A DNA stretch of 64,000 nucleotides from SYLG01 sp965226945 (GCA_965226945.1 OZ245717.1:2108001-2172000), one strand, 5' to 3'. Positions 36,336 through 44,721 are shown, numbered from the stretch's first letter. The notes: generated from the letters alone by a model not told the origin. Numbers and translations are program-made.

Positions 36336-36515
36336 ATGAATCGTGTTCGTTCCTTGACCGTGGCCTTGGTCATCGGTGGCGTACTTTCTCTTGGCGCAGG
36401 CTGCGGCGACAACTCCAGTCCCAAGACCAACATGATGAAGTCCGACAACAAAATGAGCGGCACGATGAAGGAAGATGGGGCCAGAGAGAATAACATGACC
36501 GGCGAAAAGAAGTAG
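36336..36515 (+). CDS. Small methionine-containing lipoprotein (MrpX-like?)
   Basis: A 59-residue ORF with a ribosome-binding CGGAG region upstream. It has a basic N-terminus (MNRVRS), a hydrophobic helix and a lipobox LGAGC, so cleavage at Cys23 and lipid anchoring are expected. The mature part of about 37 residues contains five Met and is rich in Lys, Asn, Asp and Glu, with no predicted fold. It lies 30 bp before msrP. A methionine-rich peptide (MrpX) adjacent to yedY/MsrP is used by Azospira as an oxidant sink repaired by the reductase; the same role is inferred here. The lack of homology information makes function unproven. Confidence 0.7.
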   Translation: MNRVRSLTVALVIGGVLSLGAGCGDNSSPKTNMMKSDNKMSGTMKEDGARENNMTGEKK

Positions 36516-36545
36516 ATTCCCTCTCACGACCGTGGAGAGCCGCCC

Positions 36546-37520
36546 ATGGTAGCCGAGCGCATCTCGGACCGCGAAATCACTCCGGAATCGGTTTATCACG
36601 ACCGTAGAAGCTTTATGAAATATGGAGCCGCGGCCACGAGCCTCGTGGCCACGGGAATCGTCTATCGCCAGATGTTTCGCACCGGCGGCATGGACCTGAC
36701 CACGGAGGAACTGGCCGATGTTCGGCCCGCGATGCCAGAAGACGCCGCCAGGGGGTTCACCCTCGACGAACCCCGCACTCCGCTAGCCCGGGCGGTGAAT
36801 TACAACAACTTTTACGAGTTCACCACCGACAAAGAGGCTGTCTCCCGCGCGGCCCGGGGCTTTGTCGCGAAGCCCTGGCAAGTCGCGGTGGGGGGCATGG
36901 TTCATGAGCCTCGCGTCTTCGACCTGGACGATCTATTCAAGCTGGCCCCACTGGAAGAACGCGTCTACCGTATGCGCTGCGTGGAGGGATGGTCGATGGT
37001 CATCCCCTGGGTGGGGTTTCCACTCAAGTCCCTGATCGACGCCGTGAAACCAATGGGCAGCGCGCGGTATGTCGCGTTCGAGACCCTCAAGGACCCGTCT
37101 CGCTTTCCCGGGCAACGGGGAAGGGTCCTTGACTGGCCCTACATCGAGGGCCTGCGCCTCGACGAAGCGATGCATCCCTTGACCATCCTCGCGGTGGGCC
37201 TCTATGGCCGGATGCTGCCTGCGCAGAACGGCGCGCCGCTGCGCCTGGTGGTGCCCTGGAAGTATGGCTTCAAGGGGATCAAATCGATCGTCAAAATCAA
37301 CCTCGTCAACGATCAACCCGCCACCACCTGGAATCGCGCAGGGGAAGAAGAATATGGGTTCTATGCGAATGTGAATCCGGAGGTGCCGCACCCGCGCTGG
37401 AGCCAGGCAACCGAACAGCGGTTGGGAGACTCGGGACGTCGGGCGACCTTGCCCTTCAACGGCTACGCCGAACAAGTGGCGCACCTGTATCAAGGTATGG
37501 ACCTCAAGGTCCACTTCTGA
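36546..37520 (+). CDS. msrP: Protein-methionine-sulfoxide reductase catalytic subunit MsrP (YedY)
   Basis: MsrP is a periplasmic molybdopterin enzyme that reduces methionine sulfoxide in proteins. The 324-residue protein has a Tat leader (DRRSFMKYGAAATS near residues 19-32), the Mo-ligand Cys145 in YRMRCVEGWSMVIPW, and GLYGRMLPAQNGAPLRLVVPWKYGFKGIKSI, the conserved sulfite-oxidase-fold block. Length matches YedY (about 300-330 with leader). It is followed after 9 bp by its membrane partner MsrQ, which is fused to reductase domains. A GGAGAG ribosome-binding site precedes the ATG. Confidence 0.95.
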   Translation: MVAERISDREITPESVYHDRRSFMKYGAAATSLVATGIVYRQMFRTGGMDLTTEELADVRPAMPEDAARGFTLDEPRTPLARAVNYNNFYEFTTDKEAVSRAARGFVAKPWQVAVGGMVHEPRVFDLDDLFKLAPLEERVYRMRCVEGWSMVIPWVGFPLKSLIDAVKPMGSARYVAFETLKDPSRFPGQRGRVLDWPYIEGLRLDEAMHPLTILAVGLYGRMLPAQNGAPLRLVVPWKYGFKGIKSIVKINLVNDQPATTWNRAGEEEYGFYANVNPEVPHPRWSQATEQRLGDSGRRATLPFNGYAEQVAHLYQGMDLKVHF

Positions 37521-37529
37521 GTCCATGCC

Positions 37530-39260
37530 ATGACCAAACTAAAAAACACAAAAAACACAAAAAATATAGAAAATATAGAAAATATAGCAAATAGAAAATT
37601 CGCGAAAAAGGTGGTGATCCTCAACTGCCTCGTGCCGGCGGCTCTGTTGGCATGGGACGCGCTCAGGGACGATCTTGGCGCCAATCCCGTCAATTTCGCC
37701 ATCCGCACCACGGGGCTTCTGACGATCATTTTCCTGTTGTTGTCGCTGGCGGTCACGCCGGTGGTTCGACTTTTGGGGTACAGTTGGCTCGGGACCTATC
37801 GGCGCACCATGGGGGTCAGCGCCTTTGCTTACGCGGCATTGCACTTCGGGCTCTTCTTCGGTTTTGACCGGGCCGCCAACCTTGTCGATACGATCACGGA
37901 AATCGGTCTGCGCACCTATTTGCTCGTGGGATTCATCAGCCTACTTCTGATGCTGCCTCTGGCCGTTACCTCGACGGATGGCATGATCCGTAGACTCGGG
38001 TCCAAGCGCTGGAAGCTTTTGCACAAGCTGGCTTACGTGGCGGCAATCGCTGGCGTGCTCCATTTCTACCTGTTGGTGAAAGCCGACACAACCCGGCCGC
38101 TGATCGCCGCCGGTTTGTTGGCCGCACTTCTGGGTTACCGGATTTTCGCGATCCAGCATAGGAGGCTTGGTGCGAGTCAGGTAGTTCAACCCGCGTACCT
38201 TGGCGCCATGGCGAAACCAAAGTCCTGGACGGGCCCGCTACGCATCGCTCGCATCTTTCCGGAGACGCCTCATGTCAAAACCTTCCGCTTTGTGGCAGAA
38301 AATGGAGAGAAAATTCCCTTCGTCCATGAGCCCGGGCAGTATCTCATCCTTTCGCTTCTGATTGATGGCCAACCGGTGAGGCGATCGTACACGATGGCCT
38401 CGCCGCCATCGCGCAACCAGTATGTCGAGATCACCGTCAAACGCGAAGAGAATGGCCTGGGGTCCAAATATCTGCACGACCAGCTTCGCGAAGGGGACAC
38501 GATCACGGTGACCGCACCCGCCGGGCGATTCACCTTTAGCGGCCGGGAATCGGCGTCGATCGTGATGATTGCCGGCGGCGTGGGGATCACGCCCTTGATG
38601 GCGAAGATTCGTTATCTGACCGATTGCGGATGGCCAGGGGCGATGCACCTGCTTGTATCCGCCCGCAAGGAATCGGACCTGATTTTTCGCGCCGAACTCG
38701 ACGCGCTTTGTCAGCGGCATCCCAACCTCCAAGTAACCTCGACTCTGACGGCGGAAGATTCTCCTCAATGGTCCGGTCTACGAGGCCGCTTCCGTGCCGA
38801 GCAATTGCGCGAGATTTTGGCGGCCCATGCCGGCGCCCGGGTTCACCTCTGCGGTCCCACGGAAATGACGGAATCCCTCATTGTCCTGCTTCAAGGCGAA
38901 GGTATTGACCCAAGCCGGATCCATCATGAGTCCTTTGCTTCGCCCAGCCGCAACGCGACCAGACCAACTGCCATGAAGATCGATCTGGCAACGACGAATG
39001 AAGCAACGCTCGCATTCGCTCGTCGCGGCGTGCTCGTGGAAAATTTGGACCAGCGCACCATTTTGGAGATCGCGGAATCGAACGGCATCGCGATTCCGTA
39101 CGACTGCCGTGCCGCGGTCTGCGGGCAGTGCAAGACGCGCGTTCTATCCGGAAACGTCGCCATGGATGCGGACGACGCACTCGATGCCAGCGATCGCGCG
39201 AACGGCGTGGTCCTGGCCTGCCAGGCGCGTTGCCAGGATCAAGTTGTGGTGGATGCATAG
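37530..39260 (+). CDS. msrQ: MsrQ heme-membrane domain fused to ferredoxin-NAD(P)H reductase and 2Fe-2S ferredoxin
   Basis: MsrQ passes electrons across the membrane to MsrP. The 576-residue protein has an MsrQ-type membrane part (about 25-210) with heme His in ALHFGLFF, LLHKLAY and GVLHFYL, then an FNR-like domain (about 230-460: FAD motif RRSYTMASPP, NAD motif VMIAGGVGITPLMAKI, HLCGPTEM) and a plant-type 2Fe-2S ferredoxin with Cys526, Cys531, Cys534, Cys564 (C-x4-C-x2-C). In E. coli MsrQ relies on a separate flavin reductase; here donors are covalently attached, giving a direct NAD(P)H-FAD-FeS-heme chain. The N-terminus is a tripeptide repeat coded by a 9-bp tandem repeat (37541-37594). Confidence 0.9.
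   Translation: MTKLKNTKNTKNIENIENIANRKFAKKVVILNCLVPAALLAWDALRDDLGANPVNFAIRTTGLLTIIFLLLSLAVTPVVRLLGYSWLGTYRRTMGVSAFAYAALHFGLFFGFDRAANLVDTITEIGLRTYLLVGFISLLLMLPLAVTSTDGMIRRLGSKRWKLLHKLAYVAAIAGVLHFYLLVKADTTRPLIAAGLLAALLGYRIFAIQHRRLGASQVVQPAYLGAMAKPKSWTGPLRIARIFPETPHVKTFRFVAENGEKIPFVHEPGQYLILSLLIDGQPVRRSYTMASPPSRNQYVEITVKREENGLGSKYLHDQLREGDTITVTAPAGRFTFSGRESASIVMIAGGVGITPLMAKIRYLTDCGWPGAMHLLVSARKESDLIFRAELDALCQRHPNLQVTSTLTAEDSPQWSGLRGRFRAEQLREILAAHAGARVHLCGPTEMTESLIVLLQGEGIDPSRIHHESFASPSRNATRPTAMKIDLATTNEATLAFARRGVLVENLDQRTILEIAESNGIAIPYDCRAAVCGQCKTRVLSGNVAMDADDALDASDRANGVVLACQARCQDQVVVDA
37541..37594 (+). repeat. Six-unit 9-bp tandem repeat in the msrQ-fusion 5' end
   Basis: Six 9-bp units, related to AAAAAACAC / AAAAAATAT / AGAAAATAT / AGCAAATAG, run from 37541 to 37594 in frame, coding N-T-K, N-T-K, N-I-E, N-I-E, N-I-A, N-R-K. 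They start 11 bases after the ATG and are far more AT-rich than the rest of the gene. Copy-number change would add or remove three residues without a frameshift. Confidence 0.9.
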
Positions 39261-39276
39261 ATTTTGAGGGGCAAAC

Positions 39277-39825
39277 ATGAAACCGATTCGAGCTTTGACC
39301 GCGCTCGGGCTGATCGTTGCCTTCGCGGACTGGCAGGCGGCAACACCGGTGCTTGCGAACCAGAACGCGGAGAAAAAAGGTGTTCGCGCGCCGGAGTTTT
39401 CCGGAATCAGCGAGTGGCTCAACGCCAAGCCGATGAAAATGGCCGACCAGAAGGATTCCGTCGTGGTGGTTCATTTCTGGACCAATGGCTGCATCAACTG
39501 CATCCATAATTACCCCTACTATCAGAAATGGATGGAGAAGTATAAGAATCGAAAAGACTTCCAGATGATCGGCATTCACACGCCGGAATTGGAACAAGAA
39601 AAAAACCTCGACCGGCTCAAGGAAAAGATCAAGAAGCACAAACTGACCTTTCCTGTGGCGGTCGACAACCAGGGCGCCACCTGGAAGGCCTGGAATAACC
39701 AATACTGGCCTTCGATCTACCTCGTGGACAAAGCCGGGAATGTCCGTCAACTGTGGAATGGTGAACTGCGAGACATGAGCTTTCGGCTCATGTCCGAAAA
39801 GATCGACGCCCTGCTCAAGGAATAG
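39277..39825 (+). CDS. Exported thioredoxin-like protein (TlpA/DipZ C-terminal type)
   Basis: The 182-residue protein has a signal-peptide-like start (MKPIRALTALGLIVAFADW.. to about VLANQ) and a thioredoxin fold with the CxxC motif at Cys72-Cys75 in VVVVHFWTNGCINCIHNYPYY. The cis-Pro region is WPSIYLVDKAG. TlpA-like proteins reduce periplasmic disulfides; the TNGCINC form is typical of the DipZ C-terminal domain, which acts in oxidant resistance. It is 16 bp after the msrQ fusion and probably in the same transcript. A role in keeping the periplasmic methionine-repair pathway reduced is inferred. Confidence 0.86.
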   Translation: MKPIRALTALGLIVAFADWQAATPVLANQNAEKKGVRAPEFSGISEWLNAKPMKMADQKDSVVVVHFWTNGCINCIHNYPYYQKWMEKYKNRKDFQMIGIHTPELEQEKNLDRLKEKIKKHKLTFPVAVDNQGATWKAWNNQYWPSIYLVDKAGNVRQLWNGELRDMSFRLMSEKIDALLKE

Positions 39826-39883
39826 AGGCCTTTGGCTGTTTCTTTTGTTTGACTCAATCCTTTCTCTTCCTCAGGAGTTTCTG

Positions 39884-40438
39884 ATGTTGATGCGCGTTTT
39901 GGCCGTTTGGGCCGCTTTCTTCTTCTTCAATAGCGCTGCCGGTTTGGCGGCCGATGTCCCTCAAGTCGGCGACACGGCGACCGACTTCACCTTGAACGAC
40001 CTCGCCGGGAACGCCGTGAAGTTGAGCGATTGCACGGCCAAGGGGCCCGTGGTCGTGGTCGTTTTGCGGGGCTACCCGGGCTATCAGTGTCCCCTTTGCA
40101 CTAAACAGTTTGCCAAGTTCCTTGCCGACGCCGACGAATTCAAGAAAGCGGGGGTCGAGACCCTTTTCATCTATCCCGGGCCGGCCGATCAACTGCCTGT
40201 GCGCGCCAAGGAGTTTGTGAAAGGCAAAACCCTGCCGGCGCAATGCCGTTTCCTGATCGATCCCGACTATGTGTTCACCAAGGCTTACCACCTTCGCTGG
40301 GATGCCAAGAATGAAACGGCCTACCCCTCGACCTTCGTTATCAATGGCAAAAACAAGATCGTGTTTGCGAAAATCAGCATGACGCACGGCGGCCGCACCG
40401 ATTCCAAAGAGATCCTGAAAGCGATTCCGGCACAGTGA
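39884..40438 (+). CDS. Exported peroxiredoxin-like (AhpC/TSA) protein
   Basis: The 184-residue protein has a signal peptide (about residues 1-22, cut near LAADV) and a thioredoxin-fold peroxiredoxin core with LRGYPGYQCPLCTKQF: Cys69 is the likely peroxidatic or first active Cys, Cys72 the partner. The motif resembles PxxxTxxC-less peroxiredoxin-like proteins (FAD-independent, RedB-like AhpC/TSA family). Signal position supports extracytoplasmic action. I chose the ATG at 39884 because AGGAG lies at 39873-39877; the frame starts earlier at 39845. It ends the MsrP operon after a 58-bp gap. Confidence 0.82.
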   Translation: MLMRVLAVWAAFFFFNSAAGLAADVPQVGDTATDFTLNDLAGNAVKLSDCTAKGPVVVVVLRGYPGYQCPLCTKQFAKFLADADEFKKAGVETLFIYPGPADQLPVRAKEFVKGKTLPAQCRFLIDPDYVFTKAYHLRWDAKNETAYPSTFVINGKNKIVFAKISMTHGGRTDSKEILKAIPAQ

Positions 40439-40491
40439 TATTGGAAAATCCTCCTTCGTAAGCACGGCGGCGCCTCCTATTCTGGAGGTAC

Positions 40492-40519
40492 GGGGATGCC
40501 GTCTCAGACGGCATGCCCC
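40492..40519 (+). terminator. Hairpin after the Msr operon
   Basis: A 9-bp perfect stem (ATGCCGTCT at 40496-40504, AGACGGCAT at 40506-40514, one-base loop C), extended by GGGG and CCCC across a one-base bulge. No long T-run follows. It may terminate the operon or serve as a REP-like stem. Confidence 0.5.
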
Positions 40520-40548
40520 TGGATCATCCTTGCTGCCTGAGATTCCTC

Positions 40549-40935
40549 ATGCCAGGTCCGCCTTCACAAGAAGTAGAACTGCTCCGCGCGGCTTACGCCG
40601 CGTTTAACGCGCGCGACTTTGCAGCCGCATTCGCCACCATGGCCCCGAATGTCGCATGGCCGCGCGCCTTCAAGGGAGGCGTCGTTCGTGGTCACGATGC
40701 GGTCCGTGCCTACTGGACAGAACAATGGTCCGAGATCGATCCGCATGTCGAGCCGGTCTCTTTTCAGACCGATGCTGAAGGTCGCATTCTGGTCCAAGTC
40801 CATCAAGTGGTGCGCGACCGAAACGGAACCATTCTTGGTGATGAACAGGTCGGTCACCGTTTCACGATCCAAGACGGCCTGATCCAGGCGATGGAAGTCT
40901 GTCCATTGCCGTCCCAGAAAAGCGGCCATTTGTGA
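40549..40935 (+). CDS. SnoaL-like (NTF2-fold) protein, intact paralogue
   Basis: The 128-residue protein has the small cone-fold pattern LLRAAYAAFNARDF, APNVAWPRAFKGG, HDAVRAYWTEQWSEIDPH and the C-terminal half DRNGTILGDEQVGHRFTIQDGLIQAMEV. It is the undamaged version of the gene at 14980-15363 and shares most residues with it over the whole length. I chose the ATG at 40549; an earlier ATG at 40513 adds 12 residues. No signal peptide. Roles of such proteins (isomerase, cyclase, or ligand binding) cannot be decided. It stands alone between a hairpin and the S9 peptidase gene. Confidence 0.82.
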   Translation: MPGPPSQEVELLRAAYAAFNARDFAAAFATMAPNVAWPRAFKGGVVRGHDAVRAYWTEQWSEIDPHVEPVSFQTDAEGRILVQVHQVVRDRNGTILGDEQVGHRFTIQDGLIQAMEVCPLPSQKSGHL

Positions 40936-41170
40936 GTCGGGATCTCAAGATGGTTTTGCTCCGAAGGTAAACGACCACCCGCTTCCTCATGACTCCATCA
41001 TGACACTTCCGTAAGAACGAAAGTCAGCAGACCTTCCCGTGAGTCGCCACCTGATGCGGATGACGCGAAACGCGTCAAACCGATTGGTCCCGATTCCCCC
41101 CCGAATCCGTTCCCATTTCGGATTCATCGACCGGATGATTGCAGTCGTGTTCAGATGTGAGGCAGAGAAA

Positions 41171-43384
41171 ATGAAGCGCGTTCTCGTGTTTTTGATGTTC
41201 TGGCCTTTGACTGCCGCCGCGCCCGCCCTTGCCGACGATCGGGCCGACCGAGAAAAAGCACTCGCCGCTGCCGAGTTGCGGTTGAAGGCGATCTATGAGA
41301 ACCGCGACTTCGCTCCGGCGACATTCTCCGGCCAATGGCTCGCGGACAGCTCGGGCTACCTGGTGCTCGAGCCTTCCCCAACCGGCGGCGGGCAGGAAGT
41401 CGTCAAGTACACCGTTCCGAACGGCAAACGATCGGTTCTCATCGGCCCCAGTCAACTCGTCCCCCCCGGCACGGCAAACCGGTTGGTCGTTGAGCGGTGC
41501 TTGCAGACCCCGGTCGCCAGCAAGTTCTTTCTGCAAACACGAACCGGCAACTGGCTCTTCGATTCCAAAACGGACAAACTCACAAAACTCCCTGACGAGG
41601 TCCCCCCACCGCCGGCAAGTGCCTTTTCCCCACAGGCCGACCGCCTCCTCTTTCGGCGCGGCCGCAACCTCGCCGTGCTCGAAATTGCCAGCGGCCGCAT
41701 CACACCGTTAACCACCGACTTCGATCTCAGTCAGCGGGATAACATCGACGACATGCAGTGGAGCCCCGATGGCGAGCGGATAACCTTTGTGCAGTCGGAT
41801 TCCTCGAAAGTTCGCCGTCGGCCGGTGGTTCAACCGACCGACCCGACCTATCCCAGTGTCTCGTACCAGCGATTTGCTCGAGTCGGCACTCCCATTCCCT
41901 CCCTGCGCGTGGGAGTCGTTGACCGTGAAGGCAAATCCACAAAATGGGTGAAACTCCCCGCCGAACCGGGCACCTGTTACATCAACGATGTCAGTTGGGC
42001 CGGAAACTCGAAGGAAATCCTGATCGAGCTGCTCAGCCGTTCGCGCGACCACCGCAAGTTCCTACTCGCGAATATCGAGTCCGGAGAAACCACGACGGCT
42101 TACGAGGAAACCGATCCCGCCTGGGTCGACGCGAGCTACTCCGCCAATGCGGGGCTTGAGTGGATTCGCGAAGGGAAGGAATTTGTCCTGCTCAGTGAGC
42201 GCGACGGCTGGCGACAGGCGTTTGTGATCTCGCGCGATGGCAAACAACAACGATGTTTGACGAAAGAGCAATCCGACATCATCGCTCGTGGTCCGGTCGA
42301 TGAACCGGGTGGCTGGTTCTACTACCTCGCCTCGCCTGAAAACGCGACGCAGCGTTATCTCTACCGCATCCGGCTCGATGGCCAGGGTGAACCCGAGCGG
42401 GTGACGCCGAGGGACCAGCCCGGCACGCACAGTTATGATTTCTCACCCGATCGGAAGTGGGCGTTCCACACCTATTCCACCTTCGACAAGCCGCCGGTAA
42501 TCGACCTGGTCGAACTGAGCGACCATCGCTCGGTGCGGATGCTCGAAACCAATGAAGCGTGCCGCAAACGCGCCAACCCCTTCATCACACGGCCAACCGA
42601 ATTCTTGAAACTGGACATCGGCAACGGCATCGTCATGGATGCGTGGATGATCAAGCCGCGCGACTTCGACGAGAAAAAGAAGTACCCGGTTTTCGTCTTC
42701 ATTTACGGCGAGCCGCACGGCCAGACGGTGCTCGACGATTGGGCCGGCGGGCAGAATCACACGATGTTCCACCGCATGATCGCCGACCTGGGCTATCTTG
42801 TTGTCTCGATCGACAATCGCGGCACGCCGGCGCCGAAGGGTGCCGCCTGGCGCCGTGCCGTGTACGGAAGCCTCGGGCCCCTATCGACCGAGGAGCAAGC
42901 GGCGGGAATCAAGGAATTAGGCCGCATGCGATCGTATGTCGATTTGTCGCGCGTGGGCATCTGGGGATGGAGCGGCGGCGGCTCGAACACCTTGAATGCT
43001 CTCTTCCGCAAACCCGATGTTTATCAGGTCGGCATCGCGGTGGCGCCCAAGCCGCGGCCGGAGTTGTACAACGCCTGGTTTCAAGAGATTTTCATGCGCA
43101 CGCCCGAGGTGAATCCTGAAGGTTATCGCAAAGCCGCAGCCATCAACTTCGCCGAAGGCCTGCGTGGCGATCTTTTGATTGTGCACGGCACCGGCGAAAC
43201 CAACACGCACCTGCCCATCACCGAGAGCTTGGTCGACCGGCTGATCGAACTGGGCAAACGATTCGACTACATGGCCTACCCCAACCGCGACCATGGCTTG
43301 CGCGAGGGCAAGGGCACGGCGGTCCACCTTCGTATGCTGATTACCAGGTACTTGATCGAGCACCTTCCCCCCGGCCCAAGATGA
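41171..43384 (+). CDS. Exported S9 prolyl-oligopeptidase/DPP IV-like peptidase with Glu at the catalytic acid position
   Basis: The about 737-residue protein has a signal peptide (MKRVLVFLMFWPLTAAAPALADD), an N-terminal propeller (DPPIV_N, about 60-480) and a peptidase S9 domain. Ser601 in GWSGGGSNT and His708 in NRDHGL are the nucleophile and base. The acid position, 32 residues before the His and about 75 after the Ser (the DPP IV spacing is 78 and 32), is Glu676 in HGTGETNTHL where DPP IV has Asp. The protein probably cleaves N-terminal dipeptides outside the cytoplasm; substrate unproved. I chose the ATG at 41171 with the hydrophobic leader; longer starts would precede it. ATGA overlap with the next gene. 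Confidence 0.82.
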   Translation: MKRVLVFLMFWPLTAAAPALADDRADREKALAAAELRLKAIYENRDFAPATFSGQWLADSSGYLVLEPSPTGGGQEVVKYTVPNGKRSVLIGPSQLVPPGTANRLVVERCLQTPVASKFFLQTRTGNWLFDSKTDKLTKLPDEVPPPPASAFSPQADRLLFRRGRNLAVLEIASGRITPLTTDFDLSQRDNIDDMQWSPDGERITFVQSDSSKVRRRPVVQPTDPTYPSVSYQRFARVGTPIPSLRVGVVDREGKSTKWVKLPAEPGTCYINDVSWAGNSKEILIELLSRSRDHRKFLLANIESGETTTAYEETDPAWVDASYSANAGLEWIREGKEFVLLSERDGWRQAFVISRDGKQQRCLTKEQSDIIARGPVDEPGGWFYYLASPENATQRYLYRIRLDGQGEPERVTPRDQPGTHSYDFSPDRKWAFHTYSTFDKPPVIDLVELSDHRSVRMLETNEACRKRANPFITRPTEFLKLDIGNGIVMDAWMIKPRDFDEKKKYPVFVFIYGEPHGQTVLDDWAGGQNHTMFHRMIADLGYLVVSIDNRGTPAPKGAAWRRAVYGSLGPLSTEEQAAGIKELGRMRSYVDLSRVGIWGWSGGGSNTLNALFRKPDVYQVGIAVAPKPRPELYNAWFQEIFMRTPEVNPEGYRKAAAINFAEGLRGDLLIVHGTGETNTHLPITESLVDRLIELGKRFDYMAYPNRDHGLREGKGTAVHLRMLITRYLIEHLPPGPR

Positions 43385-44661
43385 CGGCACCAACTGGATC
43401 ATCCATGAAGACCCGAACGAACGACGCCACCGTGGTTTCTCAAAGCGGCAGGTTTCGCCCCCGGACGATCGCCGCCTGCCTGCTGACCATGTTGTTCGCC
43501 GCAAGCGGCGCGACCGCCGCCGACAAGCCCTTGAAAGTGTTCATTCTGGCCGGGCAGTCGAATATGCAGGGGCATGCGAGCATCTCGACCTTCGATTCCC
43601 TGGCCGACGATTCGAAGACGGCTCCGCTCCTTAAAGAGATGCGAGGGCCGGATGGCAAGCCAAGGGTGTGTGAGAGGGTCTGGATTTCATCGATCGGCTG
43701 CCTGGGCGATGCCTACACCGATTTGACCGAGAAGACGGGGAAACTGACCGCCGGGTTCGGCGCTCCGACTGACAAGATTGGTCCGGAGTTCACCTTTGGC
43801 CTCACCATGGAAAAGAGGCTTGGCGAGCCGATCCTGATCATCAAGACCGCATGGGGCGGCCGCAGCCTGCACACCGATTTTCGCCCGCCGAGCGCGGGAG
43901 AGGAAACGCCCAGCGATTTCATGCTCGACCAGTGGAAAAAACGGGGCATCGACGCCAAGACGGAATCGGAAAAGATGCGCAAGGACGGCGGCGTGTTCTA
44001 CCGCCACATGATCGAGCATGTGCAAAAAGTTCTCAAGGACATCAAGCGCGTCGTGCCGGACTATGACCCAAAGCAGGGGTATGAGTTGGCCGGGTTCGTC
44101 TGGTTCCAGGGGTTCAACGATCTAGTCGATGGTTGGACTTACCCCAATCAAATGAAGCCCGGCGGCTATGACGAATACGGCAAGCTGCTTGGGCATCTCA
44201 TCCGCGATGTGCGCAAGGATTTGTCGGCTCCCAAGATGCCTTTCGTGATCGGTGCCATGGGCATCGATGGACTCAAGAAGGGTAACCAGCCGCCGCAGCT
44301 TTACTTCCGCCAGGCGCAGGCCATGCCCCTGTCCCTACCTGAGTTTCAGAGCAATGTGAAGGTGGTTGCAACGGCGCCGTTCTGGGACGACGACCTGGAC
44401 GCGCTACAGGAGCGTATGCAAAAACTGAACGACAAGTTAGACCGCGAGGCGAAGAAGGATCCGAACGCAACGCCAGAGAAAAAGGACGCGGCGCGCAAAC
44501 AAGCGATTGCAGAGGCTTTCACTCCGGAGGAGTGGAAACGCTTTCAGGGCGGCGTCTCCAACGGCGGCTACCACTACCTCGGCGCCGCCAAGATCCTGGC
44601 ACCGATCGGTAAGGCATTCGCGGAGAGCTTCACGGAGATGAAACCTGCCCAAAGTAGGTAG
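43381..44661 (+). CDS. Exported sialate-O-acetylesterase-domain protein
   Basis: The 426-residue protein belongs to the SASA/DUF303 carbohydrate-esterase group. After a signal peptide (about 28-47: RTIAACLLTMLFAASGATAA) the SGNH-like first motif is KVFILAGQSNMQGH with the nucleophile Ser. Further blocks are AWGGRSLHTDFRPP, GFVWFQGFNDLVDGW (WxQGxND) and NGGYHYLGAAK with the catalytic His. A charged insertion of about 40 residues (DKLDREAKKDPNATPEKKDAARKQ) precedes the last motif. It overlaps the S9 gene by four bases. An in-frame ATG at 43405 is an alternative start. Confidence 0.82.
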   Translation: MTAPTGSSMKTRTNDATVVSQSGRFRPRTIAACLLTMLFAASGATAADKPLKVFILAGQSNMQGHASISTFDSLADDSKTAPLLKEMRGPDGKPRVCERVWISSIGCLGDAYTDLTEKTGKLTAGFGAPTDKIGPEFTFGLTMEKRLGEPILIIKTAWGGRSLHTDFRPPSAGEETPSDFMLDQWKKRGIDAKTESEKMRKDGGVFYRHMIEHVQKVLKDIKRVVPDYDPKQGYELAGFVWFQGFNDLVDGWTYPNQMKPGGYDEYGKLLGHLIRDVRKDLSAPKMPFVIGAMGIDGLKKGNQPPQLYFRQAQAMPLSLPEFQSNVKVVATAPFWDDDLDALQERMQKLNDKLDREAKKDPNATPEKKDAARKQAIAEAFTPEEWKRFQGGVSNGGYHYLGAAKILAPIGKAFAESFTEMKPAQSR

Positions 44662-44674
44662 GCCGTCCTTTTCC

Positions 44675-44721
44675 ATGATCCTTGCAATTCATCCAGCATT
44701 TGGACAAATTGCAAGGATCAT
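44675..44721. terminator. 15-bp inverted repeat after the sialate-esterase gene
   Basis: Arms 44675-44689 and 44707-44721 form a perfect 15-bp stem (ATGATCCTTGCAATT and its complement) around a 17-base loop. It lies 14 bp past the stop codon, so a rho-independent-like end is plausible although no clean T-run follows. Confidence 0.6.

Noticed and set aside
37541..37594. Short AT-rich repeat as a CRISPR or origin element
   Set aside because: Units are 9 bp, contiguous, in frame and without spacers, so a coding microsatellite is the better description.
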